The notes: generated by a model not told the origin, from the letters alone. A stretch of 63,052 nt of DNA from Chthoniobacteraceae bacterium (GCA_947471505.1 CANIWM010000026.1:1-63052); one strand, 5' to 3'. Shown: positions 24,271 to 35,570, counted from the stretch's first letter. Translations and numbers: made by a program.

Positions 24271-27200
24271 TTATTCCCCCGGCGGCTTTACTTCGCGGGT
24301 CGTTGCGCCGTTGGTTTCGCTCAGGATCAAAATGGAGAGCTTCTCCACGCTGGCGAGTTCGGCGGGTTTGAGCATTTGGTAGTCGAGGCCGTTTTTTGGC
24401 GCAGACTCGGCGGCCATTGGCTGCGCCTGCTGTCCGCCGCCGTTCAGGCTGGCGTAGTCGAAGCGCCCGCGCAGGTCGGTGTAGCCGTCTTTGTAAAAGC
24501 GGACGGTGCCGTTTTTCAGTCGCGCATAGACTTTCACGTAGGCCTTTGCCACGGCCTTGTCGTTAGTGCTGTCGCGCGTTTCTAGGCGGCCGTAGTTTTC
24601 GGTGAGGGTGAGCTTGAGCGTGTTGGCGTGGTAGGCTTGTGCTTTGCGCTGGCCGGCGCCGACGATCTCGATGAGGACGTTCGCTTTTGCAAACTCGGCG
24701 GGCAGCGGGATATCGAGCGCGTCCTTGTCTTTGGCGAGGGCCTGGACGGCGGATTTGTTGGGCTTGATGATGCTGAAGCGGCTGGCGTCTTCGCTGACGA
24801 ACGGGTTGCTGCTGAACGAGAACTCGGGGTCCATGAGGTAGTAGTTCACGGTCACGTCGCCGAGGTTTTTGTAGTTCATGGAGATGGTCTGTTTCTCCAC
24901 TTTGAAGTCGAACGTGGGCTCGGTGGCGGCGAGTTCGGCCTGCTGTTTTTCGCGGTCGGGTTTGTCGCCTTTTCCCGCGGGCGCTTTGCCTTCGATTTCG
25001 TCGAGCTGGCTGGTGACTTCGCTAAAGAGCGTGCGCCAGCGGGTGACGGGGAATGCGGCGTATTTCGCTGCGACGGTGCGGGCGTCGGCGAGGTTGCCCT
25101 CGTAGAAATCGGCGTAGCAGCGGAAGTAGTCGTGTTGGATTTGGGTGGGGAGTGTCCGCTTTTCGATGACGATGTTGCCTGCTCCGGCGGGGCCGAAATT
25201 GTCGTGCTGCGTTTCCTTGACGACGGCATTTGGGTCCACGCTGCTGAAGCGTGCGAGCGCTTCTTCGACGCGGTCTTGCAGGAAGAGGTGGTACGAGACG
25301 GTCATGGTGTCCATCGGGTCGAGCGCGGGTTTGTGCGCGAGGATGTCGAGGAAGCGCGTGTATTGCCCACGCACGGCGGGGTTCGCGATGCGGAAGTCGT
25401 TGCCGAGTTTGTGGGCGCGCTGGTTGACGAGCGGGGAGTATTCGAGCTGCTCGTAGGCGCGGCGCTCGATGGGGTCGAGCAGCACGAGCTTCGTGGAAAG
25501 GAACGGCCCGCACTGCGACACGAACGCATCCTTGTGTTTGAGCCATTCGCGTAGCGCGGGGCCATCGTTGTGGACGAGCGCGTAGCTGAAGATCGTCTCG
25601 TCCCAAATATGATGCGCCCCGAGGAAAGCGGTGAGCTTCTTAAAGAACGCCGCGTCTTTGCACCGCCACGCGATGCGCGGCATGGCGAGCGAGGCGAGGT
25701 TGTTCTGCTCCAAGAACGCGAAGACTTCCGCATCGGTGCCATACTGCGAGACGTAGTCCCACGAGGCTTTGTCAAACTGCGTGAGCTTGGCGACGACGTT
25801 GAACTCAAACGGCTTCGCAGCGCCCGCGACCGTGTTCTTCACAGCAGCGTTCACGGGGAAGTGCGGGAACTTTTTCCCCTCCGCCGCAGTCGCCGGGAAA
25901 TAGAAGTAATACTCAAACGTCTGCGTGGTGTACGGCGCGAGCTGCACGCGGCGCGAGTCGGTGGCTTTGCTGCCGGAGACAGGCAGCGCGCCTTGCGGAA
26001 TCTGCAAGAGCACCTCGGCCTTCGACGGCGATGACGTGGGATTGGTGACGACGACATTCGCGCCATAAACCGCGCCGGTGAGGAACTCCTCGGTGACGTA
26101 TTTCTCGAACTTCTCATTGCCCTCCTGCCGGAAGCGGTCGTTCGCGCGGAAGAAGCTCTGCGACACGAGCAACTGCCCCGCATCCGCCGCTGCCGCGCCC
26201 GCTGGCTTGATCTCTTTGTGATACACCACGACCGGCCCGCCCGCTGTGAGCGAGAACTTTCCAGCGTCTGTCTTGCTCGCGTGCTCCGGCGCGTCGAACG
26301 GCAAATCGAGCACCGCCAGCGCCAGCATCATCTCGGTGAAATTGCCCGATGCTTCGGCGACGTTTGCGGAGACAAAAGGCGTCGCTTTGCCCGCAGCCAC
26401 ATGCGCCGCGTAGTCGCGCCAGAAGGCGTTCACGGGAACCAGCGCGGCGTTTTGCTCCACGATGCGCAGCTTGTAGTAATTATTCTCCGCCCACTCCTTC
26501 GTCGCCCCGAGCGGGCGGAACATTGCGCGGTAGTTCGCGGTGACGGCGGCGGCTCCATTCACGCCGAAGAAGGCGAGTTCGACGTTCGGTTCGCCTGGGC
26601 GCTTTTCTCGCCCAAGTCCTTCCGCTTCACCCAGCAGCATCCCGCCGAGCGCGACTTGCCTGCGGGCTGCGGACCTCGCCTTTTCCTCAACCTGCCAGGA
26701 CTTGCGAAGCTCTTGGAGTTCCGAGCCGTCGCCATCCATGTCCGCAAGTCGGTCCATCTGCTTCGCATCCATCGCGATGCCGCCGTCTGCCAATCGAGCA
26801 AGGGTGGCGCGTTCCAGCCCTCGGTTTCCACTCGTCGGCTTCGCAGCCATTGCGGGAGCGGGAGACATCGGGGCGGCGGGCGCAGGAGTCGCTAGGCTAG
26901 ATCTCAAGTCGTCAGCCATCGCCTTCGATTTCTCCATCCTGAATCGCGATGAGGTCACAGCGCCGGAAGCGTCTGCTTTGTCCACTCCCAGCGCGGCGAG
27001 GGCCTCCACGGTTTCCTCCATTTCCCGCCCACGCAGCGCCGTCTCGAACAAGCGATCTTGCTCCGCCGGATTTGGCGGGAGCAGCTCCCACTGCTCGCGG
27101 AGGCTGCGCGAAATGTCGGCGGCGTTCGCTTTGATCCGCGTCGCCAGCAGCGCCCGCTCGACGGCGTTGAGCTGTGCAAATGCCGTCGGCTCCAAGTACC

Positions 27201-30200
27201 GCGCCATGTCCGCGCCGAGGAGGAAGTCGTCCATGAAAGTCCGGTCCTTCTTGTTCGCGAGATACGGCTTCACGACTGCGTCGAAAAAGACGGGGTCTTT
27301 GCGCGAGAGGAAGAAGTGCAGTTCGTGGCAGGCAAATTCGGAATACTTCGCCCGCTTCTCGTCGTCCTTGAGCCTCGGCCAGTTGAGCAGCCACGCAAAC
27401 TGCGCGAGGTGCCCGTTGCCGCTTAGCGTGGTGAAGAGCGAATGGATGCCGCCGAGCGTGTCATACGTTTCCAGCTCGCTCGTGAGGATGTCTGCGAGCG
27501 TGAGCTGCTCGCCCTTCGCCAGCACCGTGACTTCTTTGCGCTGGGTGAACGGCTTCGCCGGATCGAGCGCCTTCGCCAGCCGTAGGTCGCTGAACTTTGT
27601 CACCACCTCCGGCACTGCAAAGGAGCGCCACACCGCGTTGCCGAGGTCTTCCGCATACACTTGCACATGCTGGCGGTCGCCGAGCCGGGCGCGGGGGATT
27701 TTGAGCGAGCCGTCCGCTTCAGGGATGAGGTTGAAAATCACCGCCGCCGAGTTCGCGAGGAAGTCCAAGTTCGTATCCGCCGCCGCGCCGCCGGGGGCTC
27801 CCTGCGGGTCCATCGGCGCTGCCTCAGCCTGCGCTTTCTTCATCGCACCGCCGCGTCCGCCCGCCGTGCTGCCGGCTTGCTGGCCTTGCTGTTGGGCGAG
27901 TTCGTTGAGGTCGGTGTCGCGCACTTCCCACGGATTGAGAAGCAGGCCGGGCCGCGTCAGCATGTTGCCGGGCAGCAGCTTCGCGTAGCGGCGGTCGAGG
28001 ATGTAGCGATACTCGTCGCCGATCTCGCGTCCGGCGGAGAAAAGATTCGGGTTTCGCGCAGGCACGCCCTCCGCCGCACCGAAACGCGCAAAGCCGCCGA
28101 GCCCCTGGAAAATGCCGCGTCCCGCCTCAAAGCGCGTCGCCGCGATGTGGACGCGCGTGAACGGCGTGACGTTCGCGAGTTTGACGGTGAGGAACTCGGC
28201 GTCCGTCGCCGTATTGACGATTTGCAGCGGCATTTCCGCCTTTGCCTGCAAGTTGCGCGCGGCTCCGAGATACCAGCCGTTGCTTGCTTTTCCTCCGCTA
28301 ATCTTAATCGCGATGTCGCGCTCTTCGCGACGGAACCGCAGTGAGTAGTCGCCCGGCGGAAGCGGCTGCACGACGAGGAAACCGTCTTTCGCTCCGAGCT
28401 TCGCCGAGTGGTCGGCGACAAAGGTGCCCGCCTTCGTTTCGAGCAGCGATACCTCGCCAGCGGCCCAGTTTGGTGGAGCGGGAATGACCACGCCCTGCCC
28501 CGCGCCCGTGTGAATCGCCGCCGCCCAAGTCCGCTCAAAGCTGTCCAGCTCCCACCGCGCATCGCGGCCATTCGGAGCTTTGGCGTGGAAGCTCTTAATG
28601 CCTGCCAGCGCCCCCAGCGCCACGCGGCCTTTCTCGTCCGTTTTGAGCGCGATGGACTGCGTGCGGGTGAAGCCGTGATGCTTAAATATGAACTCGATCT
28701 GCTGGTCGGCGATGGGTTCGCCGTTCTTGCCGAGCAGCTCGTAAACGTAGTCGTTGCCAAACTTCGAGAGGTGCCCGTCGTTCGTCGCATCGGTCTTGTC
28801 CATGCCGTTGAGCTGCCACGAATGCGACGCGGAGACTGCGCGCTTCTCGCCGCCATTGCTCAGCACTTCCACTTTTCCTTCGAGCGTCGCGGTGAGCGTC
28901 GCCAGCCGCTCGGGCACGGTGATTTCCTGCGTGAGGATGGAGCCCGCGCTGAGCTTGAGGTCTTTGAATTCTTTCGTCGTCTTGATGCCGTCGTGCGTGG
29001 TCGAAGTGACCGTGAGCTTTGTGTCCTTGAGCATCTCCGGCGCGAGGTGCGACTCGCCGAGCATGAGCGCCACACGCACGCCGAGCGTGGCGGAGCGGCG
29101 GGCGAGCAGTTGCTCGCGCTCGATGTGAAACTGCGCGTCGAGCACATGCGCCTCCGCGTGATGCTCGAACTGCGTGAGCGTCGCAAACGTCCCCGCCGGG
29201 TCGCTCACGATCAGCGGGCGCTGGCCCGGCTGCGCCGTAAATGGAACGACGATGCGCGAGCCGAGCTTCTCGTCGGGCACGAGCTTGCGGCCATCCAGCC
29301 ACACGACGGCGTCCTTCACTGGCTCGCCCTTTTCATCCAGCACCGTGAGCAAATCGCCGCCCGGCGAAACCGTCTGCACGACCTGCCACTGCCCCACGCG
29401 CAACAGCGCCCGGCTGCTGCGCCCGCCGCCGATAAACTCGACAATCCACGCCCCGCGCCGCCCCTTTAGCTCGGGGAACGAGAACGCCTTTGTCGTCCGC
29501 ACAAACGGCCCGCCGTCGAACGCTTCCGTGCGCTCGCTGTTCGCCACGAGGCCGTCGAGATTCAGGTCGGTGTTGAGCTGGCGCTTCTGCGTCTGGAAGG
29601 CGTTCAGTGCATTCAGCTCGTAGATTTTGACGATGAGCTTCGGCGTGTTCTTCACGACGACATCGAACTTCACGTCATCGCCCGGCGCGAATTGCTCCGA
29701 GTTGGTTCGCGGGAACTCGATGTCCACGCGCTCCTTCAACGCCTGGAAAGCCTGCGGCGAAAGCAGAGAGGCCCAGTTCTCTGCCTTGCCGTAGCCCGCC
29801 GTGATGAGCGCCTCGGCGAGCACCGGCTTCAGCCACGTATCGCGGACATACTGCGTGTAAGGCTCGTCCATCCGCAGAGCGCTCTTTTCATCACCAAGCG
29901 TCGCTGCACGAGTCTGGAACAAATGGATGAAGTAATCGCGCACGAGTTCCTCATCATTCCCGATGGGCCGCGCCCGCAGCAGCGGCTCTGAGAGGTCTGC
30001 GTTCACATCCCACAGCCCCGTCTTCTCGCGCACCGACTCCAGCCACTTGGGATTCACGAAGCCTGAGCTGCGCGGCAATTTGAGATACTCCACAAACCGC
30101 CCCGCGTCGTAGATGCCCTTCTTCCGGTCATGCTCCAGCCGCCGAAATAGAATGTGCGCCTTCACCGTATTGAACGCATTTGGCAGCGTCTTCGCATACG

Positions 30201-31017
30201 CCCAAACGCGCTCCAGCCAAGCCTCGCGCTCCACCGCATCTTGCTCGATGTCCACATCCGCACCCGGTGCGAGCTTGCGCAGTTTGGTGAAAACGAACGC
30301 TTCTTCTGTGGCGAGGCGCGGGACGAGTTTCGCCAGCGCGTCGAGCTGCTCCGGCAGCAGCGCTTTGTGAATCGCGAACTGCCCAAACCCCGACGACTCC
30401 TTCATTTGGAGCTCCGCTGCAATGAACTCCACGAGGTTCGCCAGATCAGGCCGCGTGAGCTTCCCGAGCGCGGCACGATGCTGCTGCTGCGAGAGCGGCG
30501 TCTTTGCAATGACCAGCGACTCCACCGCTTCCACCGACAGCGATTGTAGTCCGGGGTCGTTTGCGAGTGTGTCCTTCAAAAACACCTCGCGCGCCACCCG
30601 CGCCGCATCGAGCGCGACGGGCAGGTTCGGCTTCTTATCCCGCGCCTCCTGCTGGTGGTTGTGCTGCACGTTCAGTCGCTCTTTCAAATAAGCGAGCGTC
30701 TGCTGCGGCGTCGCATCGTAATCAAGGAGCGCCTCGCGGTTGAGGATGATGCGGCGGCGCGCATTCTCGTTGGGCGAGCGTTCCTCCCACGCTTTCAGGA
30801 TTTCCGCCAGCTTCGCTTCGTTGCGAGTATTTTGCGCGTGGAGCGCGTGGAAAAAATAGTAGTCCTCGGAGCCGGGGACGAGTTCCCCGAGCGCCTTCTC
30901 GCGGTCTGCGGCGAGGGCGAATCTTTCGATAAAGCCGACTTCGTTCTCCGCCCACGAGAGCGACGGAAAAGTGAGGACGGCGATGAGCGCGGCGGCGGAC
31001 TGAAAGTGAGTGTTCAT
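24271..31017 (-). CDS. Alpha-2-macroglobulin-like giant secreted protein
   Basis: A 2248-residue protein with a Sec signal peptide (MNTHFQSAAALIAVLTFPS, cleavage near LSWA). The body is a string of beta-rich domains and helical stretches like bacterial alpha-2-macroglobulins: APGDDVKFDVVVKNTPKLIV, an MG-type GEPVKDAVVWLDG loop, KNGEPIADQQIEFIFKHHG, and ELKGRRGAWIVEFIGGG. A helical toroid-like part follows (about 1200-1700), then a long Lys/Ala-rich C-terminus. I find no CxEQ thioester motif, so it would be a thioester-free form or a divergent relative. Bacterial members trap attacking proteases in the periplasm; the usual PbpC partner is not adjacent. I start at 31017, the ATG that gives the signal peptide; a 15-codon upstream extension has none. 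Divergent from the gene at 31205, with 187 bp of shared promoter region. Confidence 0.8.
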   Translation of the reverse strand: MNTHFQSAAALIAVLTFPSLSWAENEVGFIERFALAADREKALGELVPGSEDYYFFHALHAQNTRNEAKLAEILKAWEERSPNENARRRIILNREALLDYDATPQQTLAYLKERLNVQHNHQQEARDKKPNLPVALDAARVAREVFLKDTLANDPGLQSLSVEAVESLVIAKTPLSQQQHRAALGKLTRPDLANLVEFIAAELQMKESSGFGQFAIHKALLPEQLDALAKLVPRLATEEAFVFTKLRKLAPGADVDIEQDAVEREAWLERVWAYAKTLPNAFNTVKAHILFRRLEHDRKKGIYDAGRFVEYLKLPRSSGFVNPKWLESVREKTGLWDVNADLSEPLLRARPIGNDEELVRDYFIHLFQTRAATLGDEKSALRMDEPYTQYVRDTWLKPVLAEALITAGYGKAENWASLLSPQAFQALKERVDIEFPRTNSEQFAPGDDVKFDVVVKNTPKLIVKIYELNALNAFQTQKRQLNTDLNLDGLVANSERTEAFDGGPFVRTTKAFSFPELKGRRGAWIVEFIGGGRSSRALLRVGQWQVVQTVSPGGDLLTVLDEKGEPVKDAVVWLDGRKLVPDEKLGSRIVVPFTAQPGQRPLIVSDPAGTFATLTQFEHHAEAHVLDAQFHIEREQLLARRSATLGVRVALMLGESHLAPEMLKDTKLTVTSTTHDGIKTTKEFKDLKLSAGSILTQEITVPERLATLTATLEGKVEVLSNGGEKRAVSASHSWQLNGMDKTDATNDGHLSKFGNDYVYELLGKNGEPIADQQIEFIFKHHGFTRTQSIALKTDEKGRVALGALAGIKSFHAKAPNGRDARWELDSFERTWAAAIHTGAGQGVVIPAPPNWAAGEVSLLETKAGTFVADHSAKLGAKDGFLVVQPLPPGDYSLRFRREERDIAIKISGGKASNGWYLGAARNLQAKAEMPLQIVNTATDAEFLTVKLANVTPFTRVHIAATRFEAGRGIFQGLGGFARFGAAEGVPARNPNLFSAGREIGDEYRYILDRRYAKLLPGNMLTRPGLLLNPWEVRDTDLNELAQQQGQQAGSTAGGRGGAMKKAQAEAAPMDPQGAPGGAAADTNLDFLANSAAVIFNLIPEADGSLKIPRARLGDRQHVQVYAEDLGNAVWRSFAVPEVVTKFSDLRLAKALDPAKPFTQRKEVTVLAKGEQLTLADILTSELETYDTLGGIHSLFTTLSGNGHLAQFAWLLNWPRLKDDEKRAKYSEFACHELHFFLSRKDPVFFDAVVKPYLANKKDRTFMDDFLLGADMARYLEPTAFAQLNAVERALLATRIKANAADISRSLREQWELLPPNPAEQDRLFETALRGREMEETVEALAALGVDKADASGAVTSSRFRMEKSKAMADDLRSSLATPAPAAPMSPAPAMAAKPTSGNRGLERATLARLADGGIAMDAKQMDRLADMDGDGSELQELRKSWQVEEKARSAARRQVALGGMLLGEAEGLGREKRPGEPNVELAFFGVNGAAAVTANYRAMFRPLGATKEWAENNYYKLRIVEQNAALVPVNAFWRDYAAHVAAGKATPFVSANVAEASGNFTEMMLALAVLDLPFDAPEHASKTDAGKFSLTAGGPVVVYHKEIKPAGAAAADAGQLLVSQSFFRANDRFRQEGNEKFEKYVTEEFLTGAVYGANVVVTNPTSSPSKAEVLLQIPQGALPVSGSKATDSRRVQLAPYTTQTFEYYFYFPATAAEGKKFPHFPVNAAVKNTVAGAAKPFEFNVVAKLTQFDKASWDYVSQYGTDAEVFAFLEQNNLASLAMPRIAWRCKDAAFFKKLTAFLGAHHIWDETIFSYALVHNDGPALREWLKHKDAFVSQCGPFLSTKLVLLDPIERRAYEQLEYSPLVNQRAHKLGNDFRIANPAVRGQYTRFLDILAHKPALDPMDTMTVSYHLFLQDRVEEALARFSSVDPNAVVKETQHDNFGPAGAGNIVIEKRTLPTQIQHDYFRCYADFYEGNLADARTVAAKYAAFPVTRWRTLFSEVTSQLDEIEGKAPAGKGDKPDREKQQAELAATEPTFDFKVEKQTISMNYKNLGDVTVNYYLMDPEFSFSSNPFVSEDASRFSIIKPNKSAVQALAKDKDALDIPLPAEFAKANVLIEIVGAGQRKAQAYHANTLKLTLTENYGRLETRDSTNDKAVAKAYVKVYARLKNGTVRFYKDGYTDLRGRFDYASLNGGGQQAQPMAAESAPKNGLDYQMLKPAELASVEKLSILILSETNGATTREVKPPGE

Positions 31018-31204
31018 AGTGATTCGGAAGTTCAATGAGGCTGAGTCTGCGGATTGCACCATGCAATCCCGAACCCGGCTGCTTCATTCGACGAATCACC
31101 AGCGGTGGTTATTAGGAGATTTGCCGAAAACGCCGGCAATCGGGGCGTTCGCGCTAAATTTTCTTTCTTCGCTAAATGGGGGCCGTATTAAACGGCGCAT
31201 TGTT

Positions 31205-32635
31205 ATGGGTTTCCTGAGCCATCTTTTTAAGCACCGCGAGGCGGGCGATGCGTCGCCGGTCGGGGAGGGGTGTGCCGGGAAAACGGAGATTCCCCCGCAG
31301 ATCGCGGGGATAATGCGGCTGGAGTTGGGCGATGTGCTGCCGCGCGTGCCGGAGCAGTTTGTGCGGGCGGGCGAGCATGACCTTCGGCAGAAGCTGTCGT
31401 TTGACGCGGAAACGGTCGCGGCTTCGATGGCGCGGGGCCGGGTGGAGGTGCCTCTGCCCGTCATCTCCGAGCAATGCCCCAGCGTCTTCTTCCTCAGCGC
31501 GCACGCGGCGAACGAAGTCCTCATCCGGCTGCCATTGCAGAAGCTGGTGGAGCAACTCGGTGCGCTGCCTTCGGAAGTTTCCCCTTCGGTATCGGAAATC
31601 GCCCCGTCGCTTTTGGAAACGGTATCCCCACTTTCGAAAATCGCTGTAGCGCCTTTGGAAATCCCCGCGCAGGATTTAGAAACGCCGCCGCAAGCGCTGG
31701 AAACGCCCACTTCGCTTTCGGAAATTGCCGTAGCGCCTTTGGGAATTGCCGCGCAAGGTCTGGAAACGCCCGCTTTGCTGTCGGAAATTGACCAACGACC
31801 TTCGGAAATGGTCGTTTCGCTGTTGGAAATTAACCAGCAGCTTTCAGGAACGCCCGCTTCGCTGTTGGAAATTGACCCTTGCCCTTTGGAAATGAGCGCG
31901 GAGGTGTTGGAAATTGCCCATTCGCCTTTTGAAATGAGCCCTCCAACAGAGATAACTTCCTCCGTCGCCGAAGAAAATGACGCTCCGCGTGCGGAGATTC
32001 CCGTGGAGCGCCACGACGCCCCGAGAGCCCCGCTCCCGCTCGATGGCTATCTCGGCGAAGACGCCCATTTTCAAGTCACCGTCGCAGCGAGTGCGGGCAT
32101 TCCGTTTTTGGCATCGCTGCGCCCGGCGGTACTCGGTGCCACCATTCCAGCGCCGGAGATTCCTGCCGCGCACGCCGCGCCGCCGGAGGGAAGTGTTGCC
32201 GTGCGGCCGCTCGGGATTCAGCCGCCGCCGGTGAAACCGATCATTTTCCCTCCGCGGCCCGCCTCTTCCGTGGCGCAAATTGCCCCATCCGCTCCGGCGA
32301 CTCCGTTGCCGGTTGCGGAGAGTGTCGTGCGGAAGAGCGGCGAGCGATACGCGGCATTGCAGCCCATTTTTATGACGGACGAAACGCTCGATCTCGCCGC
32401 CATCGCGCGCCACTGCGCTGCGCTTCCAGGGGTGAAAGCCTGCGTTCTCCGAGTCGGCGCCGATGAGGAGAAAAGCGGGGAGTTCCCTGATGCCGGCGAG
32501 ACGATTTTGCACACCCAGACGATCCGTGCTGGTGATGTGATTCTGCGAGTGCTACTCAGCCCGCGTGGTTTCATTCCCGGCGTGCGCGAGCGGCTCGCGC
32601 AGGCGGTGGAAGCTATTGTGAGTTGTGATTGGTGA
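31205..32635 (+). CDS. Repeat-containing protein with Roadblock-like C-terminus
   Basis: A 476-residue protein in three parts. Residues 1-121 are a globular-looking N-terminus (starting MGFLSHLFKHREAGDASPVG) with no family I recognise. Residues 122-247 are 18 head-to-tail heptapeptides of the form x-L-E-(I/T/M)-x-x-x, encoded by an unbroken 21-bp-period DNA repeat (31568-31945). A Pro/Ala-rich linker follows, and the C-terminal about 95 residues (LAAIARHCAALPGVKACVLR and IPGVRERLAQAVEAIV) resemble a Roadblock/LC7 domain, the family that regulates MglA-type GTPases. That matches the next gene, an MglA-like GTPase. The Roadblock call is inference from pattern and context. The stop codon lies inside the left arm of a hairpin. 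Confidence 0.72.
   Translation: MGFLSHLFKHREAGDASPVGEGCAGKTEIPPQIAGIMRLELGDVLPRVPEQFVRAGEHDLRQKLSFDAETVAASMARGRVEVPLPVISEQCPSVFFLSAHAANEVLIRLPLQKLVEQLGALPSEVSPSVSEIAPSLLETVSPLSKIAVAPLEIPAQDLETPPQALETPTSLSEIAVAPLGIAAQGLETPALLSEIDQRPSEMVVSLLEINQQLSGTPASLLEIDPCPLEMSAEVLEIAHSPFEMSPPTEITSSVAEENDAPRAEIPVERHDAPRAPLPLDGYLGEDAHFQVTVAASAGIPFLASLRPAVLGATIPAPEIPAAHAAPPEGSVAVRPLGIQPPPVKPIIFPPRPASSVAQIAPSAPATPLPVAESVVRKSGERYAALQPIFMTDETLDLAAIARHCAALPGVKACVLRVGADEEKSGEFPDAGETILHTQTIRAGDVILRVLLSPRGFIPGVRERLAQAVEAIVSCDW
31568..31945 (+). repeat. 18-copy 21-bp tandem repeat inside a coding region
   Basis: Eighteen contiguous 21-bp units with a TTGGAAAT-like core (for example cctttggaaat and ctgtcggaaat). The period is exact, so all copies stay in frame. 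The copies differ mainly at the last three codons of each unit. The stretch is open in other frames too, where it reads as FGN-type heptads, which suggests the DNA repeat, rather than the peptide, may be what is being kept. Confidence 0.9.
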
Positions 32636-32731
32636 TTAGTGAGTTGTCGCAAGCGTGCTTCTATTATCTTCTCCGAACAGCGTCTCACATCCGCTTGCGA
32701 CGAATCACCAATCACCAATCACCAATCACAA
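32623..32731. repeat. Two-step inverted repeat with AATCACC heptamers
   Basis: TTGTGATTGGTGATT (32623-32637) is the reverse complement of 32717-32731, and gtcgcaagcg (32646-32655) of cgcttgcgac (32692-32701). The right arm lies in an array of AATCACC, three full copies plus a partial (32703-32729). The structure fills the gap between the repeat-protein gene and the GTPase gene; the first gene's stop is inside the left arm, and the second's ATG is 10 bp after the right arm. Confidence 0.85.
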
Positions 32732-32740
32732 AAACAAGCC

Positions 32741-33763
32741 ATGCCGACCATCGACTATACCGCAAAAGAAGTAGTGTTCCGCGTCGCCGCGTGCGGACCG
32801 GCGAGCGTGGGCAAGACGCTCCTCCTTTGGCGGCTGCACGCGCAGACGCCCGCCAGCGAGAGGAGTGAGCTGAGCATTCGACCCCTTGTCGCGGATCAAC
32901 TCGTGTCCTTTGAGTGCACGGCGCACGACCTCGTCCCCACGGGCGACTACCGCGCCAAGCTCCACATTTTCACCGTGCCGGGCCGAGTGAGCGACCCCGC
33001 GATCTGGCAGCGCGTCATGAACGATGTGGATGGGATTATTTTCGTCGCCGATTCCCAATACGAGCGTATCGGCGAAAGCGCAGACGCTCTTCGCGAACTG
33101 AATACGCTGCAAGGCATCGCGGGCGTGCCCCTCGTCTTCATCTACAACAAGCGCGATCTGCCCAACGCAGCGCCCGTGGATTACATCGACCAAGTCATCA
33201 ACAACGCCGAGCCGCGCATCCCGAGGTTCGACGGCATTATCTCGCAAGGAAAAGGAGCCGCCGAAGCCCTCGCCGCGCTCACCAAGCTGATGCTTGCCCG
33301 CACCGCGCAAAAGGAAGAAGAGCCCGCGCCGCCCGCGCCGCCCGAAGCTCGCCAAGAGGTTGCAGTTGTCCCGCAAGAGCCCGCCGTTTCGCTCGATGGC
33401 GGCTGCCTCTGCGGTGCTGTCCGCTACCGACTGCACGGACTGCCGCGAGAGGTCTTCCACAGTCACAGCATCATCCATCGCCGCGCCCACGGAGCGCCAC
33501 TGGTGACGTGGGTCGCCTGCGCGCCGTGCGATTTTTCGGTGCAAGCAGGCAGGGTGAAAGAATACAGCGCGGAGGGCTGCGTGCGCACTTTCTGCCCCGA
33601 ATGCGGCACGCCGCTGACCTTCCGCGAACTCGCCGCCGAAGTGCTCCTCATCGCCGCCGCCACACTCGACACGCCAGAACTCCTCTCGCCCACGCGACAC
33701 GAAGCTGCATCTGATGCGCTCCCGTGGCCGAAGATGACCGACGGACTGCCGCGGTCGTTGTAA
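32741..33763 (+). CDS. MglA-type GTPase fused to a GFA zinc domain
   Basis: A 340-residue fusion. Residues about 10-190 form a Ras-like GTPase: P-loop GPASVGKTLLLWRL, FTVPGRVSDPAIWQRVMNDV, DGIIFVADSQYERIGES and the G4 motif YNKRDLP. The VPG and VADSQ blocks are those of MglA, the polarity/motility switch. A Pro/Ala/Glu linker (about 190-215) joins a GFA/CENP-V-type domain: GGCLCGAVRYRLHGLPREVF, WVACAPCDFSVQ and RTFCPECGTPLTF, with the Cys pairs that bind zinc in glutathione-dependent formaldehyde-activating enzymes and relatives. The combination of GTPase and GFA in one chain is not a layout I know. It starts 106 bp after the Roadblock-like gene and likely shares its transcript, though a hairpin lies between them. 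Confidence 0.85.
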   Translation: MPTIDYTAKEVVFRVAACGPASVGKTLLLWRLHAQTPASERSELSIRPLVADQLVSFECTAHDLVPTGDYRAKLHIFTVPGRVSDPAIWQRVMNDVDGIIFVADSQYERIGESADALRELNTLQGIAGVPLVFIYNKRDLPNAAPVDYIDQVINNAEPRIPRFDGIISQGKGAAEALAALTKLMLARTAQKEEEPAPPAPPEARQEVAVVPQEPAVSLDGGCLCGAVRYRLHGLPREVFHSHSIIHRRAHGAPLVTWVACAPCDFSVQAGRVKEYSAEGCVRTFCPECGTPLTFRELAAEVLLIAAATLDTPELLSPTRHEAASDALPWPKMTDGLPRSL

Positions 33764-33765
33764 CG

Positions 33766-35570
<1,805 letters not shown>

